From the NCBI RefSeq assembly GCF_009363755.1, contig NZ_CP045417.1, positions 1,240,001 through 1,304,000 of the forward strand: a stretch of 64,000 bases of DNA, read 5' to 3'. A program made the position numbers and the translations under genes. Below, piece by piece: positions 54,909 to 64,000 of this stretch. The stretch comes from Halomonas sp. THAF5a. GTDB taxonomy: Bacteria > Pseudomonadota > Gammaproteobacteria > Pseudomonadales > Halomonadaceae. Numbering within the stretch: position 1 is the stretch's first letter; each line of letters begins with the position of its first letter. The notes under the pieces are model-generated. The model worked only from the letters and a program-made list of their open reading frames with translations, was not told where the DNA came from and did not search any database.

Positions 54909-55619
54909 ATGAGCGACGCCTACTACCTCCATCTCACCGACCGCCTGCGCGAGCTCCTCCAGGCCCCCGCGGCCTTCGGCGGCGATCGACTGCCGGCCGA
55001 GCGGGTGCTGGCCGAGCGCTTTCGCACCACGCGGGTCACCCTGCGCCAGGCCCTGGCGCAGCTCGAGGGCGAGGGGCGCATCCATCGCAGCAACCGCCGC
55101 GGCTGGTTCGTCTCGCCGCCGCCCCTCGACTACGACCCGACGCGGGACGCCGGCTTCAACGACTACGTGAAGGCCCAGGGGCGCCAACCGCGCACCGAGG
55201 TGCTGCTCACCGATACCCGTCCCCATCGTCCGGCCGCCGAGGCGCTGGGCCTGCCCGTCGACCAGCCCTTCCACCACATTCGCCGGCGTCGTTTCGTGGA
55301 CGACCGCGCGGTGCTCTCGGAGTCGCTCTGGGTCGTGCCGGAGCGCGCCCCGCAGCTGCTCGAGGGGGATTTCACCGGCTCGCTGTGGGGGCAGCTGCGA
55401 GGGCGCTGGGGGCTGACGCTGGCCCACCGCTCCCTGCGCCTCTACTCCGAGGCGCTGCGCGCCCAGGAAGCGGAGGAGCTGGGCGTGGCCGCCGGCACGG
55501 CCGGCCTGAGCGTGCGCCGCACCATTTTCGACGCCCAGCGCCGCCCGGTGGAGTACGACGAGGAGCACTGGCTGCACAATGCGCTGTGCATCACGGTGGA
55601 CCTGGAAAATACCGCGTAA
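54909..55619 (+). CDS. GntR/UTRA (HutC-type) regulator, PhnR-like
   Basis: A 236-residue GntR protein with the winged helix at about residues 10-70 (GDRLPAERVLAERFRTTRVT, HRSNRRGWFV) and a UTRA effector domain (FHHIRRRRFVDDRAVLSESL). It sits just upstream of the 2-AEP importer genes and matches the PhnR regulators of phnSTUV loci. A perfect TGGTATATACCA palindrome between it and phnS fits HutC-type binding. A weak AGGA precedes the ATG at 54909. Confidence 0.85.
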   Translation: MSDAYYLHLTDRLRELLQAPAAFGGDRLPAERVLAERFRTTRVTLRQALAQLEGEGRIHRSNRRGWFVSPPPLDYDPTRDAGFNDYVKAQGRQPRTEVLLTDTRPHRPAAEALGLPVDQPFHHIRRRRFVDDRAVLSESLWVVPERAPQLLEGDFTGSLWGQLRGRWGLTLAHRSLRLYSEALRAQEAEELGVAAGTAGLSVRRTIFDAQRRPVEYDEEHWLHNALCITVDLENTA

Positions 55620-55655
55620 TCAATCGGCTACATTTTTCATGTGACGTTCAATGAA

Positions 55656-55673
55656 CTGTCATTGAAGCGTCAT
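55656..55673 (+). promoter_or_regulatory. Pho-box-like element upstream of phnS
   Basis: CTGTCAT-TGAA-GCGTCAT has the two 7-base repeats four bases apart of a PhoB box; the first repeat is the consensus CTGTCAT and the second has two mismatches. It overlaps an inverted repeat TTCAATG-N6-CATTGAA (55647-55666). It lies 78 bases before the phnS start, so phosphate limitation may induce the importer. Confidence 0.5.
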
Positions 55674-55691
55674 CCGGCATCGCCAGAATCT

Positions 55692-55703
55692 TGGTATATA
55701 CCA
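55692..55703. promoter_or_regulatory. GntR (HutC-type) operator TGGTATATACCA
   Basis: A perfect 12-base palindrome with the GT-N-TA-N-AC core of HutC/PhnR-type GntR sites. It lies between the PhnR-like gene and phnS, 48 bases before the phnS ATG. Confidence 0.65.
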
Positions 55704-55750
55704 GATGGGCACTGCCCCATCTGACCTACACCAAGCACTGGAGCCCTTCG

Positions 55751-56782
55751 ATGTCCCTCTTTCCCCGTTCCCTGCTGGCCGCCGCGGTGGGCCTGGCCAT
55801 GACCGCCGGCGCCCAGGCGGCCACCGAGCTGACCGTCTACACCGCCGTCGAGGCGGACGACCTGCAGAAGTACGCCGCGCGCTTCGAGCTCGCGCATCCG
55901 GAGATCGAGATCAAGTGGGTGCGGGACTCCACCGGCGTCATCACCGCGCGCCTGCTCGCCGAGAAGGAGAATCCCCAGGCCGACGTGGTCTGGGGCCTGG
56001 CCGCCACCAGCCTGCTGGTCCTGGAAGAGGAGGGCATGCTGGCCCGCTACGCCCCCGAGGGCGTGGAGGCCCTGGACCCCAAGTTCGTCGATCCGGCCAT
56101 CCGCGACGGCGAGGACCCGGCCTGGGTCGGCATGGACGCCTGGGTGGCGTCGATCTGCTACAACACCATCGAAGGCGAGCGCCTCGGGGTGCCCAAGCCC
56201 AGCTCCTGGGAAGACCTCACCCGCCCCGAGTATGAGAGGCACGTCATCATGCCCAACCCCAGCTCCTCCGGGACCGGCTACCTGGACGTGGCCAGCTGGA
56301 TGCAGCTGTGGGACGAGCAGGGCGGCTGGGACTACATGGACCGCCTGCACGAGAACATCGCGCGCTATACCCACTCCGGCTCGGCGCCCTGCAACCTCGC
56401 CGCCTCCGGCGAGGCCGTGGTGGGCGTCTCCTTCGCCTTCCGCGGCGCGCGCCTCAAGTCGCAGGGGGCGCCCCTCGAGCTGGTCTTCCCCGAGGAGGGC
56501 GTGGGCTGGGACATGGAGGCGGCGGCCATCATCGAGGGCACCGACAATCGCGAGGCCGCCGAGACCCTGCTCGACTGGGCCGTGACCGAGGAGGCCAACG
56601 CGCTCTACAACGAGGGCTATGCGGTAGTGGCCTACCCCGGCGTGGCCGCGCCCATCGAGCACTATCCCGAGAATATCACCGAGCTGATGATCGACGCCGA
56701 CTTCAACTGGGCGGCCAACCACCGCGAGCGCCTGCTCGAGGAGTGGCAGCGCCGCTACGACGGCAAGTCCGACAGCCAGTAA
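55751..56782 (+). CDS. phnS: 2-aminoethylphosphonate ABC transporter substrate-binding protein
   Basis: A 343-residue periplasmic binding protein with a signal peptide (SLLAAAVGLAMTAGAQAATE, cleavage near residue 24). The mature part is of the extracellular solute-binding family 1/6 type with ELTVYTAVEADDLQKYAARF, as in PhnS-like 2-AEP binders. GGAG stands eight bases before the ATG at 55751. First gene of an ABC importer operon followed by the ATPase and permease genes. Confidence 0.9.
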   Translation: MSLFPRSLLAAAVGLAMTAGAQAATELTVYTAVEADDLQKYAARFELAHPEIEIKWVRDSTGVITARLLAEKENPQADVVWGLAATSLLVLEEEGMLARYAPEGVEALDPKFVDPAIRDGEDPAWVGMDAWVASICYNTIEGERLGVPKPSSWEDLTRPEYERHVIMPNPSSSGTGYLDVASWMQLWDEQGGWDYMDRLHENIARYTHSGSAPCNLAASGEAVVGVSFAFRGARLKSQGAPLELVFPEEGVGWDMEAAAIIEGTDNREAAETLLDWAVTEEANALYNEGYAVVAYPGVAAPIEHYPENITELMIDADFNWAANHRERLLEEWQRRYDGKSDSQ

Positions 56783-56843
56783 TCCCTCTCGCTATCCTCG
56801 TCATCGCCCCGGCGTCTCGCGCCGGGGCTTGGAGTCTTTCAGC

Positions 56844-57965
56844 ATGACCACCCTGACCGTTCCCCAGACCGATTCGGTGCACGCCGCCGTCGCCGATGCC
56901 GGCATCCATCTCGAGATCGCCGGCCTGACCAAGCGCTACGGGCAGTTCACGGCCCTGCGCGACATCGACCTCGCCATCCGCGAGGGCGAGTTCGTCTGCT
57001 TCCTGGGGCCCTCGGGCTGCGGCAAGACCACCCTGTTGCGCGCCATCGCCGGCCTGGCGCCCCAGAGCGAGGGTCGCATCGTCCAGTGCGGTCGCGACAT
57101 CTCCCGGCTGCCGCCCCAGGCCCGGGACTTCGGCATCGTTTTCCAGTCCTACGCGCTCTTTCCCAACCTCACCGTGTTCGACAACGTGGCCTACGGGCTG
57201 CGCAACCGCCGCGACGAGCGCCACCTGATGCGCCAACGCGTCGCCGAGCTGCTGGCCCTGGTGGACCTGAGCGGCAGCGAGGGCAAGTACCCGGCGGCGC
57301 TCTCCGGCGGCCAGCAGCAGCGGGTCGCGCTGGCGCGGGCGCTGGCCACCGAGCCGGGCCTGCTGCTGCTCGACGAGCCGCTGTCGGCCCTGGACGCTCG
57401 GGTGCGCGTGCACCTGCGCAGTCAGATCAAGGCGCTGCAGGCGCGCCTGGGGGTGACCACCATCATGGTGACCCACGACCAGGAGGAGGCCCTGGCCATG
57501 GCGGATCGCATCGTGGTGATGAACCACGGCGTGATCGAGCAGGTGGGCACCCCCGCCGAGATCTACCGGCATCCCGCCAGCGCCTTCGTGGCCGAGTTCA
57601 TCGGCAGCATGAACTTCCTCGACTGCCGGCCCGAGGGCGGCCACGGCCTGCGCCTCGGCGAGCATCGCCTGGACTGCGCGGCCCACCACTGCGCCGACGA
57701 GGAGCAGGTGCGACTGGCCATCCGCCCCGAGGCGGTGCAGCTCTGCGCCCGGGACGAGGGGCTCTCGGCCCGGGTCGATCACGTCGAGTTCCTGGGCGCC
57801 TTCCTCAGGGTCAGCTTGACGCTCGAGGCGTGCCGCCAGACGGTGACCGCGGACGTCGCCGTGCGCGACGGCGAGCGCCTTGGCCTGGCTCCGGGCGTGA
57901 CGCTCGGCGTGCGCCTGCCGGCCGAGGCGATGCGCCTCTTCCCCGGCCGGGAGGCCCGAGCATGA
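56844..57965 (+). CDS. phnT: 2-aminoethylphosphonate ABC transporter ATP-binding protein
   Basis: A 373-residue ABC ATPase: Walker A GPSGCGKTTLLR, signature LSGGQQQRVALARAL, Walker B LLLLDEPLSALD, switch His in MVTHDQEEA, and a TOBE-type C-terminal domain. It is of the spermidine/iron/AEP importer class. GGAG is nine bases before the ATG at 56844. Its TGA overlaps the permease ATG (ATGA at 57962-57965). Confidence 0.93.
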   Translation: MTTLTVPQTDSVHAAVADAGIHLEIAGLTKRYGQFTALRDIDLAIREGEFVCFLGPSGCGKTTLLRAIAGLAPQSEGRIVQCGRDISRLPPQARDFGIVFQSYALFPNLTVFDNVAYGLRNRRDERHLMRQRVAELLALVDLSGSEGKYPAALSGGQQQRVALARALATEPGLLLLDEPLSALDARVRVHLRSQIKALQARLGVTTIMVTHDQEEALAMADRIVVMNHGVIEQVGTPAEIYRHPASAFVAEFIGSMNFLDCRPEGGHGLRLGEHRLDCAAHHCADEEQVRLAIRPEAVQLCARDEGLSARVDHVEFLGAFLRVSLTLEACRQTVTADVAVRDGERLGLAPGVTLGVRLPAEAMRLFPGREARA

Positions 57966-59653
57966 TCGCAGGCGCTTCTTCCTGGCCCGCGCGAGTCTCC
58001 GGTGAATCCCTGATCCGTCTGTTGGCGCTGCTGTTGGCGCTGGGCCTGCTGGTGGTGGGGCTGCTCTTTCCGCTGGCCGCGATGCTGGTCAAGAGCGTGC
58101 AGGACCGCGCCGGCGACTTCGTGGGCCTGGCCAACTTCGCCCGCTACGTGCAGACCCCGGCCCTGGCCGGCTCTATCGCCAACTCCCTGACGGTGGCCCT
58201 GACCAGCACCCTGATCGTGGTGGGCCTGGCCTTCCTCTGCGCCTACGGCATCACCCGCACCTGCATGCCGGGCAAGCGGCTGTTCCGCATGCTGGCCACC
58301 CTGCCGATCCTCGCCCCCTCGCTGCTGCCGGCCATCAGCCTCGTCTACCTGTTCGGCAACCAGGGCTGGTTCCGGGAGGCGCTGATGGGGGAGAGCATCT
58401 ACGGCCCCATCGGCATCGTGCTCGGCATGTGCTTCTGGATCTTCCCCCATGCGCTGATGATCCTGGTGACGGCGCTCTCCAACAGCGACGCGCGCCTCTA
58501 CGAGGCCGCGGAAGCGCTCGGCACGCCGAAATGGCGCAGCTTTCTCACCATCACCCTGCCGGGCGCCCGCTACGGGCTGATCTCCTGCGCCTTCGTGGTC
58601 TTCACCATGGCGATCACCGACTTCGGGGTGCCCAAGATCATCGGCGGGCAGTTCAGCGTGCTGGCCACCGACGTCTACCGCCAGGTGGTGGGGCAGCAGA
58701 ACTTCCAGATGGGCGCGGTAGTGAGCGTGATCCTGCTGGCGCCGGCGCTGGTCTCCTTCGTGGTGGACCGCTGGATCCAGCGTCGTCAGGTGGCGCAGCT
58801 CTCGGCCCGGGCGGTGCCCTGGCAGCCGAGCCCCAGCCCGCTTCGCGACTGGACCTTCGCCGCCATCTGCTACGGCGTGGGGGCGATCATCCTGACGGTG
58901 ATTGGCACCGCGATCTACGCCTCCCTGGTGCAGTTCTGGCCCTACGACCTGACGCTGACCCTGGACCACTACGCCTTCAAGGCGCTGGCCGGCGGCGGCT
59001 GGACGGCCTGGTTCAACTCCCTGACGCTCGCCTTCTCGGTGGCGACGATCGGCACCCTGGTGATCTTCTTCAACGCCTGGCTGATCGAGAAGAGCGACGG
59101 CTACCGCGCGCTGCGCCAGGGACTGCACTTCATGGCCATGCTGCCCATGGCGGTGCCGGGCATGGTGCTGGGCCTGGCCTACATCTTCTTCTTCAACCAG
59201 GCCGACAACCCGCTGAACTGGATCTACGGCACCCTGATCATCCTGGTGCTCAACACCCTGGTGCACTTCTATACCGTCTGCCACCTCACCTCGGTGACCG
59301 CGCTCAAGCAGCTTGACCCCGAGTTCGAGGCGGTGGGGGCGTCGCTCAAGGTGCCGTTCTGGACCACCTTCCGTCGCGTGACCCTGCCGGTCTCGCTGCC
59401 GGCGGTGCTGGATATCTCGGTCTACCTGTTCGTCAATGCCATGACCACGGTCTCGGCGGTGGTCTTCCTCTACACCAGCGACACGCGCCTGGCCTCCGTG
59501 GCGGTGATGCACCTCGACGAGGCCGGCTACTTCGCCAGCGCCGCGGCGATGGCGGTGCTGATCTTCTTCACCTCGCTGACGGTCAAGCTGGCCCATGCGG
59601 CGATCGGCCACCTGCTGCTGACCCGCGCCCAGCGCTGGCGCCAGGCGAGCTAG
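57962..59653 (+). CDS. 2-aminoethylphosphonate ABC transporter permease (fused two-domain)
   Basis: A 563-residue permease with two binding-protein-dependent transport domains in tandem. EAA loops appear twice, around EAAEALGTPKWRSFLTITLPG and FEAVGASLKVPFWTTFRRVT. Salmonella encodes the two halves as PhnU and PhnV; a single fused protein is common in AEP importers. Its ATG overlaps the end of phnT. A strong terminator follows, so it is the last gene of the operon. Confidence 0.92.
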   Translation: MIAGASSWPARVSGESLIRLLALLLALGLLVVGLLFPLAAMLVKSVQDRAGDFVGLANFARYVQTPALAGSIANSLTVALTSTLIVVGLAFLCAYGITRTCMPGKRLFRMLATLPILAPSLLPAISLVYLFGNQGWFREALMGESIYGPIGIVLGMCFWIFPHALMILVTALSNSDARLYEAAEALGTPKWRSFLTITLPGARYGLISCAFVVFTMAITDFGVPKIIGGQFSVLATDVYRQVVGQQNFQMGAVVSVILLAPALVSFVVDRWIQRRQVAQLSARAVPWQPSPSPLRDWTFAAICYGVGAIILTVIGTAIYASLVQFWPYDLTLTLDHYAFKALAGGGWTAWFNSLTLAFSVATIGTLVIFFNAWLIEKSDGYRALRQGLHFMAMLPMAVPGMVLGLAYIFFFNQADNPLNWIYGTLIILVLNTLVHFYTVCHLTSVTALKQLDPEFEAVGASLKVPFWTTFRRVTLPVSLPAVLDISVYLFVNAMTTVSAVVFLYTSDTRLASVAVMHLDEAGYFASAAAMAVLIFFTSLTVKLAHAAIGHLLLTRAQRWRQAS

Positions 59654-59690
59654 GCTCGCCGCCCCCTCGGCGGTCATTTCCGTCTGTGAT

Positions 59691-59725
59691 GCTGCCCCGG
59701 CCCTTGGCCGGGGCAGCCCTTTTTT
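59691..59725 (+). terminator. terminator after the AEP importer operon
   Basis: A perfect 12-base-pair stem (59691-59702 with 59706-59717) around CTT, followed by CCTTTTTT. It separates the importer from the DMT gene. Confidence 0.9.
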
Positions 59726-59795
59726 GCAAGGAGTGTGTCATGCGACCCTGTTGGTGGCCGTGGGGCCGGGTGGTTCCGTTCGGCTGGTGCGCGTC

Positions 59796-60692
59796 ATGAG
59801 TCCCGCGGCGCTGGGCCTCGTGCTGTTGTCGGTGTGCCTGCACGCCGGCTGGAACCTGATGGGCAAGGGGCGCGCGCCGTCGCTGGCCTTCTTCGTGCTG
59901 GCGATGGGCGGCGGGGCGCTGGCGCTGGCGCCGCTGCTGTGGCTGGGGCCGTCGCCGGCCGCACTGCCGCCGGCGTTCTGGGGCTGGCTCGTCGCCTCCG
60001 GGCTCTGCCAGATGCTCTACCTGGGCGGCCTGGCCTGGGCCTATGCCCGGGGCGAGATCAGCGTGCTCTATCCCGTCGCCCGCGCCCTGCCGGTGGTGCT
60101 GGTGCCGCTGGTCTCGATGGCCATGCTGGGCAGCCGCGCCCTGACGCCCCTGGACCTGGCCGGCATGGGGCTGATCGTGATCGGCGCGCTGTGCCTGCCC
60201 CTCACGAGTCCCCGGGCGCTGCGGCCCTCGACCTACCTGACCCCGGCGTTCGGCTTCGCCCTGCTGGCGGCGGTGGCCACCGCCGGCTATTCCCTGATCG
60301 ACAACCGGGCCCTCGCGCTGATGATGGCGAGCGGCCACTCGAGCCTCACCGCCGGCAGCCACTTCATGGTGCTCCAGGCGCTGATGACCCTGGCCTGGGG
60401 GCTGCCCGCGGTGCTGCTGTTGCCCGCCGAGCGGCGACGCCTCGCCGCGCTCCGGCAGGGCGAGCGCTCCACAATCGTGCTGACCGGGATCATGATGCTC
60501 GCCACCTACGGCCTGGTGCTGGTGGCCATGGCCCTCACCGAGGAGGTGAGCCTGATCGTCGCCATGCGCCAGCTCTCGATCCCGCTCGGCGTGCTGCTCG
60601 GTGTCTGGTGGCTGCGCGAGCGCGCGGCGCCGGCCAAGTGGCTCGGTACCGCGCTGATGCTCGCTGGGCTGTGGGTGGTGGCGTTGCCCTGA
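59796..60692 (+). CDS. DMT/EamA-family transporter
   Basis: A 298-residue membrane protein with ten hydrophobic segments in two EamA repeats. The motif ARGEISVLYPVARALPVVLVPL is that of EamA proteins often found beside phosphonate genes. Substrate unknown. I start it at the ATG at 59796; no strong Shine-Dalgarno site is seen there. It follows a terminator and so has its own promoter, and it converges on the TmpB-like gene. Confidence 0.82.
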   Translation: MSPAALGLVLLSVCLHAGWNLMGKGRAPSLAFFVLAMGGGALALAPLLWLGPSPAALPPAFWGWLVASGLCQMLYLGGLAWAYARGEISVLYPVARALPVVLVPLVSMAMLGSRALTPLDLAGMGLIVIGALCLPLTSPRALRPSTYLTPAFGFALLAAVATAGYSLIDNRALALMMASGHSSLTAGSHFMVLQALMTLAWGLPAVLLLPAERRRLAALRQGERSTIVLTGIMMLATYGLVLVAMALTEEVSLIVAMRQLSIPLGVLLGVWWLRERAAPAKWLGTALMLAGLWVVALP

Positions 60693-60761
60693 GGCGGTGA
60701 GGAGGGCGGCGGCGTCTCGGGGGACGCCGCCGAAGGCCCCGCCCGGGCGGGCGGAGCGCGG

Positions 60762-63477
<2,716 letters not shown>

Positions 63478-63481
<4 letters not shown>

Positions 63482-64000
63482 AGTTCCAGCGGATATTCCG
63501 TGCCGATCACCGCCGGGTCGAAGGGCTGGCGCGAGAAGACGCGGCGCAGCATCGGCTCGAAGTGCTCGAGGGGCGGGGTCGGGTAGTCCGGGTCGAAGGC
63601 GGCCTGGTCGTAGCGCTCGCAGAATTCGACGCAGCTCTGGTAGCAGGGGTGGTCCCGGTAGCGGTCGCGCGCGTTCGGGTCCATGCCGAAGTGGTGGGCG
63701 AAGTAGTAGGTCTGGAAGAGGCCGTGGTGGTGGACCACCCAAGTCACCTCGCCGCGCACGTAGGGGCGGATGATCGAGGCGGCGAGCTGGGAGTGGTTGT
63801 AGGGCGCCAGGTCGTCGCCCAGGTCGTGGAGCAGGGCGCCGACGATGATGTCCTCGTCGGCGCCGTCGGCCTCGGCCCGGGCGGCCGACTGCAGCGAGTG
63901 CTCCAGCCGGGTCACCTGGTAGCCGCTCAGGCTGTGCTCCAGCCCGCGCAGCGCGTCCAGCAGGCGATCCACCAGCCCCTCGTTGAACTGCGCTTCCAGC
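63478..64000 (-). CDS. HD-domain protein, partial at the window edge
   Basis: The last 174 or so codons of an HD-domain protein whose start lies beyond 64000; the frame is open to the edge (LEAQFNEGL just inside it). YQVTRLEHSLQSA, ALLHDLGDD and HHHGLFQTYYFAHHFG give the HD-fold histidines. It is a distant relative of PhnZ and inositol oxygenase, but the PhnZ Glu27 is not matched, so the same chemistry cannot be assumed. It may be a second C-P or C-C bond oxygenase of the phosphonate region. Confidence 0.78.

Noticed and set aside
57086..57961. A 292-codon extension upstream of the AEP permease
   Set aside because: It runs through phnT in another frame; the permease start is fixed by the ATGA overlap and by its hydrophobic N-terminus.

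Overview
This 64 kb window is high-GC bacterial DNA with closely packed genes, good Shine-Dalgarno sites and many LysR-type regulators. The DMSP/acrylate genes, two BCCT carriers, betaine-linked genes and phosphonate genes suggest a halophilic gammaproteobacterium of the Halomonadaceae (Halomonas-like). This is inferred from gene content; no rRNA or other phylogenetic marker is present. I count 51 protein genes: ten LysR, two GntR and two TetR regulators, and otherwise mostly transporters and catabolic enzymes. The last gene runs off the right edge. I saw no tRNA, rRNA, insertion sequence, phage gene or CRISPR array.

Layout. 1-5.6 kb: two MFS carriers, two LysR regulators and an SDR oxidoreductase. 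5.7-7.5 kb: a sodium/sugar symporter that keeps the sugar-binding residues of the Vibrio galactose carrier. 7.5-10.9 kb: LysR, a PxpA/LamB-YcsF protein and an amidase. 10.9-18.9 kb: a minus-strand operon for the complete De Ley-Doudoroff galactose route (DgoR-like repressor, galactonate dehydratase, galactose dehydrogenase, KDGal kinase, KDPGal aldolase, lactonase, alpha-galactosidase). The operator pattern before this operon recurs before the symporter 12 kb away, so the two probably form one regulon.

18.9-30.6 kb: a DMSP/acrylate catabolic cluster (LysR, dddC, dddA, acuN, acuK, dddT, dddD) like that reported in Halomonas sp. HTNK1. It ends in a tautomerase-superfamily gene related to malonate semialdehyde decarboxylase. 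Malonate semialdehyde is the pathway intermediate made by DddA, so this could be an undescribed side branch. 30.7-37.5 kb: an unassigned operon (aldehyde dehydrogenase, iron alcohol dehydrogenase, enolase-superfamily enzyme, BCCT carrier) with a divergent LysR. 37.5-41.8 kb: LysR, a HalD/BesD-type 2-oxoglutarate oxygenase, a DddP-like M24 protein that lacks the DddP catalytic aspartate, and an orphan betaine-binding protein. This is the best candidate here for an undescribed osmolyte pathway.

41.9-50.5 kb: two TetR-controlled redox modules with clear palindromic operators, a LysR, a cupin protein, a GGCT-like protein and the AzlCD amino-acid exporter. 50.5-64 kb: a phosphonate region. It holds phnW-phnX for 2-aminoethylphosphonate, a PhnR-type regulator, and an ABC importer preceded by a Pho-box-like element and a GntR palindrome. 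It also holds a DMT carrier, a TmpA/TmpB-like oxygenase pair, another LysR and a second HD-domain protein cut by the window edge.

Limits: all calls come from reading the sequence. Family residue numbers and the HTNK1 comparison are from memory. No search, alignment or expression data were available.
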